Shown: positions 8,471-15,241 of the stretch, piece by piece
Layout of the letters: every line of letters begins with the position of its first letter
Numbering within the stretch: the first letter of the stretch is position 1
From: Actinobacteria bacterium UBA6100
GTDB taxonomy: Bacteria > Actinomycetota > Coriobacteriia > Anaerosomatales > Anaerosomataceae
Reading direction: 5' to 3'
Length of the DNA stretch: 64,000 nt
NCBI GenBank assembly: GCA_002423585.1
Contig: DIWS01000005.1
Coordinates: 109,987-173,986 of the forward strand
The notes under the pieces: model-generated
Database searches by the model: none
The model's input: the letters and a program-made list of their open reading frames with translations, nothing else
Told to the model about the DNA's origin: nothing
Program-made: the position numbers and the translations under genes

Positions 8471-8657
8471 AAAACGACCCTGCCGACAGGGCGAGGGTCG
8501 TCGCGGTACCACCTGTCTTCGTCCGGCGCTCGAATCTCCTTCGCCGGACCTCGGGACCGGATAACGGCCGGTCTGCCGCCCGCTTCCGCCCTCTTCATGA
8601 GGGACTGGCGGGGGACCTGCGGAGGGGTGGCCGGGCAGATGATGCCCTCTTCCCTCA
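8471..8657 (-). promoter_or_regulatory. T-box leader with antiterminator and terminator
   Basis: On the minus strand the T-box core AGGTGGTACCGCG lies at 8514-8502. The antiterminator is complete. A six-pair helix joins GACAGG (8517-8512) to CCTGTC (8490-8485), with the 7-nt TGGTACC bulge on its 5' side. A four-pair helix GCGA/TCGC and a 6-nt loop lie above. The competing terminator is ACGACCCT (8501-8494) with AGGGTCGT (8481-8474), followed by TTTT. A probable stem III pairs 8549-8542 with 8528-8521. A short stem I is closed by TGAGGGA (8657-8651) and TCCCTCA (8604-8598). The variable T in TGGT implies a tRNA with discriminator A. The specifier codon is not firmly assigned. Confidence 0.88.
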
Positions 8658-8704
8658 CGTCCACATGCGATCTTGCGCCCACCTGTGAGGCGGGGTTGCA
8701 GGCA

Positions 8705-8733
8705 ACCTTAGCGCGGAGGGATGCGAGGGTCAA
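8705..8733 (-). promoter_or_regulatory. Sigma-70-type promoter for the T-box/aminotransferase/ddl unit
   Basis: TTGACC (8733-8728), a 17-nt spacer, and TAAGGT (8710-8705) on the minus strand. The predicted start near 8698 lies about 40 nt before T-box stem I, in the gap after the previous gene. Position and spacing fit well. Confidence 0.65.
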
Positions 8734-8754
8734 GGCACGGGCGTATCGGGCGGG

Positions 8755-9228
8755 CTACGAGCTCGAGCCCAGGGGCCAGCTGCGGATCTCGGTCAGACGC
8801 AGTGTCTCGGCCCGCACATCAGGCTGCTCCCCGCCTTCGAGGATGTAGCGGATCAGCCGGCCTGCGCTCTTGATCGCACCGAGGCACACGAGGTCGTCGT
8901 CGTACTCGAGCGAGACCCGGAAGACCCCGCGGCCATCGCGCCTGAAGTCCCAGGCGGTCTCGCCTTTGAGGCTCCTCGGCGAACCCGCCTCGGCCATCAG
9001 CTCGAGCACCACGTGCTCGAACAGGTGCGGAACCTCGGTGTCGGCGAGTTCCTCGGCGAAGCTCCTGCCGGCATCGTTGAAGCACCGGTGGTCCGCAAGA
9101 CCCGGCAGCACCGCGAGTGCCCGCCCGGCGATCGCCTCGTCGAGAGAAGTGCGCATCATCCGCTCGGCCTCCACGCGCACGAGCACGTCGACACGGTCGG
9201 GACACACCGTGATGCTGTGCACTCGCAT
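8755..9228 (-). CDS. Stand-alone domain resembling the cyanophycin synthetase N-terminus
   Basis: 157 residues starting MRVHSITVCPDRVDVLVRVE. The segment VPHLFEHVVLELMAEAG resembles the EHVALELQ region of the N-terminal domain of cyanophycin synthetases, but no ATP-grasp or ligase part follows. It also has SLKGETAWDFRRDGRGVFRV and a C-terminal ICLG-type helix region (LVCLGAIKSAGRLIRYIL). Function is unknown; the resemblance is from memory of the motif. The start lies 19 nt after the preceding small membrane protein gene, suggesting cotranscription. A separate promoter and T-box follow it. Confidence 0.6.
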   Translation of the reverse strand: MRVHSITVCPDRVDVLVRVEAERMMRTSLDEAIAGRALAVLPGLADHRCFNDAGRSFAEELADTEVPHLFEHVVLELMAEAGSPRSLKGETAWDFRRDGRGVFRVSLEYDDDLVCLGAIKSAGRLIRYILEGGEQPDVRAETLRLTEIRSWPLGSSS

Positions 9229-9247
9229 GGCGCTGCCGCCCGGGGCG

Positions 9248-9466
9248 CTAACGCTCGCGAACGCTGCGCGTGCCGAGGAAGAAGGCGATCGACACCGCGG
9301 CGAGCACGATGACCGCCCCCACCAGCACGACCTGAGCGGCGCGCTCGTCAGCAAGGGTGCGGACCTCGGCCTCGGCCATGTCCTTGATGTGGACGGCCTT
9401 GCGCTTGAGGTCATCGACCGTGATCGCGGTTCCGGTAGCCGGTGTGGTGGCGAGACGCTCGTTCAC
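9248..9466 (-). CDS. Small single-pass membrane protein
   Basis: 72 residues from GTG 9466. The start forms a 4-nt GTGA overlap with the preceding holin-like gene, so it is well fixed despite lying inside a longer open frame. Residues 1-42 are soluble and charged (DDLKRKAVHIKDMAEAEVRTLADERA). One hydrophobic helix follows (VVLVGAVIVLAAVSIAFFLGT), ending in a basic tail. No known family is recognised; it resembles DUF3618-type companions of actinobacterial phage-holin-like membrane proteins. Confidence 0.7.
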   Translation of the reverse strand: MNERLATTPATGTAITVDDLKRKAVHIKDMAEAEVRTLADERAAQVVLVGAVIVLAAVSIAFFLGTRSVRER

Positions 9467-9810
9467 TTCTGGATCGACCTCACTTTGATCACGAGGAACA
9501 CGGCGGAGGCGAGCATGTACACGCCACCGATGATCGCGAGCGCCCCCGGGTAGCCGACGAAGTCGGCGAGCACCAGGAAGCCGGCGACCGCGAGGAAGAT
9601 GAGGCCCACGACGAACAGCGCTGCGGCCGCGGACGCGGAGGCCAGCGTGAGGCCCAGGCGCTGTACGGGCAGGACGATCTTCTCGTGGACGAGAGCGGCG
9701 GCCTCCTGGCGAAGCCAGTCGACCACGTTCTGCAAGAGATCGGCTACCGCATCGATGATGCCCTCGACGCCGGACTTGGGGCCCTCCGGCGCCTGACCGG
9801 TCGCATCCAT
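9463..9810 (-). CDS. Small holin-superfamily-like membrane protein
   Basis: 115 residues. An amphipathic N-terminal part (VEGIIDAVADLLQNVVDWLRQE) precedes two hydrophobic segments, about 53-78 and 84-107, separated by a short DFVGYPG turn. This layout is typical of the actinobacterial holin-X/phage-holin-like family. ATG 9810 is preceded by GGAGGA. It is coupled by 4 nt to the next small membrane protein. Not necessarily phage-derived, since no other phage genes are near. Confidence 0.65.
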   Translation of the reverse strand: MDATGQAPEGPKSGVEGIIDAVADLLQNVVDWLRQEAAALVHEKIVLPVQRLGLTLASASAAAALFVVGLIFLAVAGFLVLADFVGYPGALAIIGGVYMLASAVFLVIKVRSIQK

Positions 9811-9871
9811 GGCTTCCTCCTCGATCGCGGGTCCACCTCCTGTCGAAGATACCCCAAAGCGCCGGTGGCCG

Positions 9872-9911
9872 CGTCGACACCCACGAGAAACGGCACCGCC
9901 GGGTGTCGACG
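9872..9911 (-). terminator. Inverted repeat after the RlpA-like gene
   Basis: 11-base perfect arms (CGTCGACACCC and its complement) flank an 18-nt loop; inside it GGCACC (9892-9897) can alternatively pair with GGTGCC downstream (9911-9916). It lies 35 nt after the stop of the RlpA-like gene. No clear T-run follows, so terminator function is likely but not certain. Confidence 0.45.
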
Positions 9912-9946
9912 GTGCCGCATGGTGATGCGTGATGTGCGTGGTCCGG

Positions 9947-10555
9947 CTAGAGGATCCGGTACTGGACCGTGCCGACGCCGGAGAAGCCCAGCGCGGCAGC
10001 GGTTCCCGGCCCGAGATCGAACGTCCGGCCTCCGACGAAGGGTCCGCGATCGCGGACCACCGCGGTGCACGAGCGTCCGTTATAGGCGAACTCGATCACG
10101 GTGCCGAAGGGGAGGCTGCGATGCGCCACGACCATGCTGTCCCACTGGAGCGTACCGCCGCCCGCCATCGTGTTGCCGATGAAGCCGGGGCCGTACCACG
10201 AGACCTTCGCGCTCTTCCAGCCGTCGCCGCTCGGTGCCGAAGCGTCACCCGCAACCGGAGCGGATGCGGCCTTGACGACCTTCGGCCTGATGACGGTCGG
10301 CGTACGCGTGCCGGTGAGCTGGGCATCGACCGCACCCAGGTCCGACGGCTGGCGGATGCTATCCGCGTTCTTCGATACCTCGGCGGGAGGCAACGTTGCC
10401 TCCGGAATGCCGCTTCCGTCGCCGACGGCCTGAGCCATCGCTTCACGGACGGGGACGAAACCGATCCCGGCCAGCATCGCGAAAGCGACAACGATGCCTA
10501 GAGTGGCGGCGCATACCGCCTCAAAACCGAGAGCCTGCATACGGACTACCTTCAC
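9947..10555 (-). CDS. RlpA-like secreted protein with double-psi beta-barrel
   Basis: About 202 residues. A signal peptide or anchor (TLGIVVAFAMLAGIGF) and a low-complexity linker lead to a C-terminal DPBB domain of about 90 residues: AKVSWYGPGF, VVAHRSLPFGTVIEF, VVRDRGPFVGGRTFDLGPG and a C-terminal QYRIL. The pattern matches RlpA/3D-type proteins; the catalytic Asp region DRGPF is present, so glycan-strand cleavage in the cell wall is plausible. GTG 10555 is preferred, since GGAGG sits 5 nt upstream; an in-frame ATG at 10567 overlaps that site. No SPOR domain is present. A long leader precedes it. Confidence 0.8.
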   Translation of the reverse strand: MKVVRMQALGFEAVCAATLGIVVAFAMLAGIGFVPVREAMAQAVGDGSGIPEATLPPAEVSKNADSIRQPSDLGAVDAQLTGTRTPTVIRPKVVKAASAPVAGDASAPSGDGWKSAKVSWYGPGFIGNTMAGGGTLQWDSMVVAHRSLPFGTVIEFAYNGRSCTAVVRDRGPFVGGRTFDLGPGTAAALGFSGVGTVQYRIL

Positions 10556-10857
10556 ACTGTCCTCCATGTACGGCTACAGGACAGGCAGCGGTCCAGGCAT
10601 ACGACGACAGGGAGGTGAACATGGGGAAGCATGTCGCCGCGCTCCTGGCCTCGCAGATCGGACGACGTCCGCTGCCTTGGCCACTCAAGCACGCGCTCTG
10701 CTATGTGTGGTGTGGACCGTGATCCTCACCGGTGGCGCGCACCCTGCGCTGCCAGCCGCTTCGTCTCGGTGTCTGGAAGTCACGCGTCGCCGGTCCCGTG
10801 CAGCAGCCCTTCGGCCGTCTCACACACGCCGCGCAAACTTCTCTTTCCAGCCAACGA
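10556..10857 (-). other. Roughly 300-nt leader of the RlpA-like gene, structured
   Basis: If transcription begins at the candidate promoter at 10864-10892, the mRNA carries about 300 nt before the start codon. A multi-part stem is visible at 10646-10683: TGGCC/GGCCA, then CAG/CTG, then CGGAC/GTCCG around GTC. I looked for c-di-AMP (ydaO) and c-di-GMP riboswitch cores, because such switches precede wall hydrolases, and did not find their conserved blocks. Confidence 0.4.
10621..10722 (+). CDS. Possible 33-residue ORF opposite the rlpA leader
   Basis: ATG 10621 is preceded by an almost ideal ribosome site, AGGGAGGTGAAC, directly before the ATG. The 33 codons encode MGKHVAALLASQIGRRPLPW and then KHALCYVWCGP after two residues. 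No family is recognised and no promoter is evident. The same DNA forms a long hairpin, so the open frame may be incidental. Confidence 0.3.
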   Translation: MGKHVAALLASQIGRRPLPWPLKHALCYVWCGP

Positions 10858-10863
10858 GGGGGT

Positions 10864-10892
10864 ACCTTAGCACAAAGCGGGTCGATTTGGAA
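10864..10892 (-). promoter_or_regulatory. Candidate promoter for the RlpA-like gene
   Basis: TTCCAA (10892-10887), a 17-nt spacer and TAAGGT (10869-10864). The -10 hexamer is identical to that of the T-box promoter. It lies just after the UPF0182 stop at 10933. Confidence 0.4.
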
Positions 10893-10932
10893 ACGAACAG
10901 GCAACAGGCGAGCCCTCCGAACGGCCTTGAGC

Positions 10933-13647
10933 CTACGGCGCGCTCGGCTCCGATCCGGCACCCGCAAGCTCGCCAAGGACATCGCCCAGCTCCTTGAGGT
11001 AGCGGCCGTACGCCTCCCAGTCGCCCTCTCGCTGTGCCTCGACCGCCTTGTCGTAGAGGTCCTTCGCGGTCGCCACGTCGGCCACCGCTCCACCTTCGGC
11101 GGGCGTCTCGGCGACAGCGCCGAACACCGCCAGCAAAGCCGAGGGCAGGTCGGGCTCCATGGCGACCTGATCGCCGTAGGCGACGATCACGCGCGTGAGC
11201 TGCGGCATCGAGGTCTGCTCGGCCTGCAGGTACAGCGGCTGGATGTAGACGATCGAGTCGTTCACGGGTATCACCAGCAGGTTGCCGAACAGCACACCGC
11301 TCCCGCGCTGGTTCCACAGGGATAGCTGCTGCGAGATGATCGGGTCCTGGTTGACACGCGCCTGGACCTGCTCGGGTCCGAGCACGAGGCGCTGCTTCGG
11401 GAACGTGTACACCACGCGCTCGCCGTAGGAGTCCGGATCGGACTTCGCGGCCATCCAGCCGATCATGTTCGCCTTGGTGCGCGGCGTGAACGGGATCATC
11501 AGCATGAAGTCCTCGTCGGACTCCTCGGGAAGCTCCATGAGCACGTAGAACGGCTCCATGGGCTCCCCCGTGCCATCCGAGCCCTCGCCCGGCAGCGCCC
11601 ACTGGTCCTCCTTGTTGTAGAAGACCTTCGGGTCGAGCATGTGGTAGGTCTTGTAGACCTCGGCCTGGAGCATGAAGAGGTCCGAGGGGTAGCGCAGGTG
11701 CTTGGCGATCTCGGCGGGCATCTCGTCGGCACTCGTCAGCAGGCCCGGGAAGACGCGGCCCCATGCAGCCAGCAGCGGGTCGTCGGGGTCGTAGGCGTAC
11801 AGCGTCGTGGTGCCGTCGTAGGCGTCCACGGTCACCTTGACGGAGTTCCTGATGTAGCTGATCTCGCCGTACCGCTCCGAGTAGGGATACCGGTCCGAGA
11901 CCGTGTAGCAGTCGGCCACCCACACGACGCGCCCGTCCACGATGACCGGGTAGGGGTCCGAGTCCATGTACAGCCACGGGGCGAGCGCCTCGATGCGTTC
12001 GGTGATGCTCCGGCGGAACAGCACCTGGCTGTCGGAGCGGATGTAGCTGCTGAACAGGATCTGCGGCGCTGACAGCCTGAGCGCAAACGCCGCGCGCTTG
12101 AACGCTCCGCCGATCTCGATACCGCCGGTGCCGCTGTAGGTCGTCTCGGCATTGGAGTCGCCCACGGGATAGTCGAACTCGGGGAGGTCGGTGTCGGCGA
12201 TCGCGTAGTTCGATGTCTGCTCGCCGAAGTACAGCGCGGGCTGCTCGATCGTCAGATCCGTATCGGACGCGGGCGGGATGTCTTTCACGATGAACCGCGG
12301 ATAGCCCTGGCCGCTCGCCTCGTTCACCGGGCTCACCACGAGTCCGTAGCCGTGCGTGTACACCAGGTGCTGGTTCACCCACGTCTGCGCCTGGTCCGCG
12401 AGCTTGGTCACATCCAGTTCCCGCGCCGAGATGAGCACCTGGCGGCGCTCTCCATCGATCGTGTAGCGGTCGACGTCGACGTCGCTGAAGTCGTAGTACG
12501 GACGGATGCCCTGCAGCTGCCGGTAGGTCTGCACCACGATGGCCGGATCCCACAGCCTCACGTTGGCGATGGTCGCGTCGTTGCCGGCCAGATCCGACGC
12601 CAGCAGGCTCTCCTCGGCAGAGAAGGCGCGGACGTCGATCTCGTCGAGCCCGAAGGCTGCGCGAGTCGCCTCGATGTTCCGCTCGAGGTAGGGTGATTCG
12701 GCCTCGACCTCGTTGGGCGACACGCGGAACTGCTGGACGAGTGCCGGGTAGATGCCGCCCACGAGCACCGCCGCCGCCACCCACGTGCCGAGCGCGATGG
12801 CGGGCAGACGCCACCCGCGGAAGCGGATGTTCAGGATGAGCGCGATCCCACACAGCAGTGCGATGACGATCAGGATCGTGTAGGCCGGCACCTGCGCGTT
12901 GACGTCGGTGAACGACGCGCCCACCACCTGGCCCCGCGGAGAGTAGTCGAGCTCGAAGATGTCGAGCCAGTAGCCGAACGCCTGCGTCACCACGATCAGG
13001 CCGCCAAGCACCGAGAGATGGGCCTTCACATGCGGGTCGAAGCCGCGCAGGCGGTCCCACGGACGTATCGAGCCGTTCAGGACGTGCACCGCGGTTGTGG
13101 CCAGCAGCGTGAAGATGAGTGCTCCGAACAACCACTCCTCGGCCATCCTGAGTCCCGGCAGGGTGAAGAAGAAGAAACCGAGGTCACGCCCGAACTGCGG
13201 GTCGGTGATGCCGAAACTGCCGCCGGAGAACGCGAGCGCGACCGTCTGCCACGAGTCGGCGACGGCGAGGCCCGAAACGACGGCGGCAGCCGCGCTCAGG
13301 GCGAGCACCACGCGGCCCCCGATGTGACCCAGACGCTCGCGCCAGAATCGGAGTGTCTCTTCGAAGCGCGCGGCAGGGCTGTCCACGACGCGGAGCGGGA
13401 TCACCGGCACCATCGATCGGGCGATCCGCAGGTTCAGATACAGAAGAACGAAGAACAGGAGGGCCGAGACCGCTCCGGCCGCCCACTCCCAGCCCAGCGT
13501 CCGCCAGAACACGCCCGCCTGACCCAGATCGTCGTACCACAACGCATCCGTGTAGAACTCGGCGATCAAGCCGGAGGCGAGCAGCAGTCCGATGACCACC
13601 GCGACGACGATCGTGATGACGCGGTTTCGCGAGTCCTGGCCGTTCAT
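10933..13647 (-). CDS. UPF0182 family large membrane protein
   Basis: 904 residues, normal length for UPF0182/COG1615. The N-terminal third holds about seven transmembrane helices (first at residues 11-30; others around 55, 105, 165, 210, 255 and 280). The rest is a large extracytoplasmic domain with family stretches such as EYDYSPRG-like DYSPRGQVVGASFTDVNAQ, NRFDYP-like PEFDYPVGDSNAETTYSGTG and FTPRTKANMIGWMAAKSDP. A short Ala-rich acidic tail ends the protein. Function is unknown; the family is common in Actinobacteria. It is monocistronic, with its own start ATG 13647 (AGGAGGTCAC upstream). Confidence 0.93.
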   Translation of the reverse strand: MNGQDSRNRVITIVVAVVIGLLLASGLIAEFYTDALWYDDLGQAGVFWRTLGWEWAAGAVSALLFFVLLYLNLRIARSMVPVIPLRVVDSPAARFEETLRFWRERLGHIGGRVVLALSAAAAVVSGLAVADSWQTVALAFSGGSFGITDPQFGRDLGFFFFTLPGLRMAEEWLFGALIFTLLATTAVHVLNGSIRPWDRLRGFDPHVKAHLSVLGGLIVVTQAFGYWLDIFELDYSPRGQVVGASFTDVNAQVPAYTILIVIALLCGIALILNIRFRGWRLPAIALGTWVAAAVLVGGIYPALVQQFRVSPNEVEAESPYLERNIEATRAAFGLDEIDVRAFSAEESLLASDLAGNDATIANVRLWDPAIVVQTYRQLQGIRPYYDFSDVDVDRYTIDGERRQVLISARELDVTKLADQAQTWVNQHLVYTHGYGLVVSPVNEASGQGYPRFIVKDIPPASDTDLTIEQPALYFGEQTSNYAIADTDLPEFDYPVGDSNAETTYSGTGGIEIGGAFKRAAFALRLSAPQILFSSYIRSDSQVLFRRSITERIEALAPWLYMDSDPYPVIVDGRVVWVADCYTVSDRYPYSERYGEISYIRNSVKVTVDAYDGTTTLYAYDPDDPLLAAWGRVFPGLLTSADEMPAEIAKHLRYPSDLFMLQAEVYKTYHMLDPKVFYNKEDQWALPGEGSDGTGEPMEPFYVLMELPEESDEDFMLMIPFTPRTKANMIGWMAAKSDPDSYGERVVYTFPKQRLVLGPEQVQARVNQDPIISQQLSLWNQRGSGVLFGNLLVIPVNDSIVYIQPLYLQAEQTSMPQLTRVIVAYGDQVAMEPDLPSALLAVFGAVAETPAEGGAVADVATAKDLYDKAVEAQREGDWEAYGRYLKELGDVLGELAGAGSEPSAP

Positions 13648-13708
13648 GTGACCTCCTGTAGCCGGTGCGTCTCAGGTATCCTACCCAGGCGCCCCCCGGC
13701 GCGAACCT

Positions 13709-15241
13709 TCACAGGAAATCTGCGATGTCGACGTTCATCCCGGTGGGATCGAGGCAGCGCACGACGGAGCGTCCGTCCGCCTGCGCGGAATCACTCAGAT
13801 CGAGATCGAACGCCTCGGTGAAGGTGCCACTGCTGTCCGCGATCACGCGCACGACCGGCCGCGCCGCATCGGATGGACTCGGGCTCACGACCACGGCCGT
13901 CTCACCGGTGGTGAGCAGTACCACCGAACGTGGCGGGAAGTAGCCGAGGGTGTCCACGAACAGCCGAACGAGCGTGGGGTCGAGCGCGGTGCCCGCATTC
14001 TTCACGATGATGCCCATGGCCTCATCCTGCATGCGCGGCGCACTGTAAGGGCGCTGCGAGGTCATCGCATCGTAGGCGTCGGCGACAGCCACGATGCGGC
14101 TGCTGATGTGCTGCGGGTACGCGATCTTCCTCGCGGGATAGCCCGTGAGGTCGTAGCGCAGGTGGTGCTCGAGCACGCACACCATCGCCGCGCGGTCGAC
14201 ACCGCTGGTGAGTGCCGTGATCTCGGCGCCCCGCACCGGATGCTCGCGCAACTCCGACCACTCGTCACTCGTGAGCGGTGTGGTCTTGTTAAGCACGGAC
14301 AGGTCGACTGACATCTTGCCGATGTCGTGCAGGAGCGCACCCACGCCGAGCGATGAAAGGAAACGGTAGTCGCGGGTGAGCGTGCTGCCAAGCGCGAGTG
14401 AGAGGATCGTGACGTTGATCGAGTGATAGAAGGTGTACTCGTCGAAGCTCTTAAGTCCGGACAGTTCGAGCATGGCGTAACGGTTGCGCAAGATGTTGTC
14501 CACGAGGCTCCGGACCGCGCCCTTCACGTGCCCGGGGTTGAAGCCCTGGTTGTGGCGGATCAGTCGTTCGAGTTCGCGCAGCAGATCGAGGGCACTGGTG
14601 TACGCGAACTTCGCTGCCTGCTCCGAGTCCTCGCTTCCCGACGCCACATCGTCACGGACGACGCTTACCGTGCTCACCACGATGTGCGGTATGCGTGCGC
14701 GCTCGATCAGTGTAGCGATACCGCCATCTGTCTCGGCGACCTCCTCGTAGCGCAGGCCGAGCACATCTGCGAAGCGGACGACCTCATCCATCTCGAGCCC
14801 GCGAGTGAATGTGACGCTCCCCGCACCGAGAGAGGTCATGTCACGGATGAGCTGATCGAACAACACGCTGTCTTCGGTGAGCATCTGTTCGCCGAGCAGG
14901 ACCTCATCCTCGAAGAAGGTGAGTGGCACGTCCACACCCTCGGCGTGATAGACGCCGATGACACCGAACAACTCCCGGGCCGCGTCGGCCACGGCGGGGT
15001 GTTCGGGCGGGTAGAGCCGACGCGCACGCCGGAGCGCATAGAGCCTGGCGAGAAGGTCGCGCGCGCGCTGGATCTGCCTGGAGGAGAACGTGCGCACGCC
15101 GGCGGCCATCTCCATCGTCTCGGCACGGATCACGTCGACAGCCTCGACGGTGACACCGGCCTGCGCGTCAAGATCGCTCTGTGGGGACCGCGCCGTACCG
15201 CGGACGGGCTCCGGGACGATCAGATAGTCGTCATCGGGCAT
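13709..15241 (-). CDS. HD-GYP domain protein with N-terminal LYP domain
   Basis: 510 residues. The N-terminal about 50-190 carries a domain shared with three other proteins here (RRARRLYPPEHP at 71-82, FTRGLEMDEVVRFADVL). The middle and C-terminal part is an HD-GYP phosphodiesterase: H273, H305-D306 (LLHDIGK), H334, H359-H360 and the GYP tripeptide at 367-369, so the metal site and c-di-GMP-hydrolase signature are intact. A beta-rich tail of about 90 residues follows. Its ATG overlaps the upstream HEAT-protein stop by 1 nt (TGATG). The likely role is c-di-GMP (or related dinucleotide) turnover; no receiver or sensor domain is recognised apart from the LYP domain. Confidence 0.88.
   Translation of the reverse strand: MPDDDYLIVPEPVRGTARSPQSDLDAQAGVTVEAVDVIRAETMEMAAGVRTFSSRQIQRARDLLARLYALRRARRLYPPEHPAVADAARELFGVIGVYHAEGVDVPLTFFEDEVLLGEQMLTEDSVLFDQLIRDMTSLGAGSVTFTRGLEMDEVVRFADVLGLRYEEVAETDGGIATLIERARIPHIVVSTVSVVRDDVASGSEDSEQAAKFAYTSALDLLRELERLIRHNQGFNPGHVKGAVRSLVDNILRNRYAMLELSGLKSFDEYTFYHSINVTILSLALGSTLTRDYRFLSSLGVGALLHDIGKMSVDLSVLNKTTPLTSDEWSELREHPVRGAEITALTSGVDRAAMVCVLEHHLRYDLTGYPARKIAYPQHISSRIVAVADAYDAMTSQRPYSAPRMQDEAMGIIVKNAGTALDPTLVRLFVDTLGYFPPRSVVLLTTGETAVVVSPSPSDAARPVVRVIADSSGTFTEAFDLDLSDSAQADGRSVVRCLDPTGMNVDIADFL

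Noticed and set aside
8471..8657. Translational (actinobacterial ileS-type) T-box
   Set aside because: A terminator helix with T-run competes with the antiterminator, and the ribosome site lies outside, so the mechanism is transcriptional.
9463..9810. Prophage remnant suggested by the holin-like protein
   Set aside because: No integrase, capsid, lysin or attachment site; the family is common in actinobacterial chromosomes.
10556..10857. c-di-AMP (ydaO) riboswitch before the RlpA-like gene
   Set aside because: Expected from gene function, but the conserved purine-rich blocks were not found.
10820..13135. A 771-codon open frame antisense to the UPF0182 gene
   Set aside because: Arg/Pro/His-rich shadow of a high-GC gene; the UPF0182 reading has helices and family motifs.
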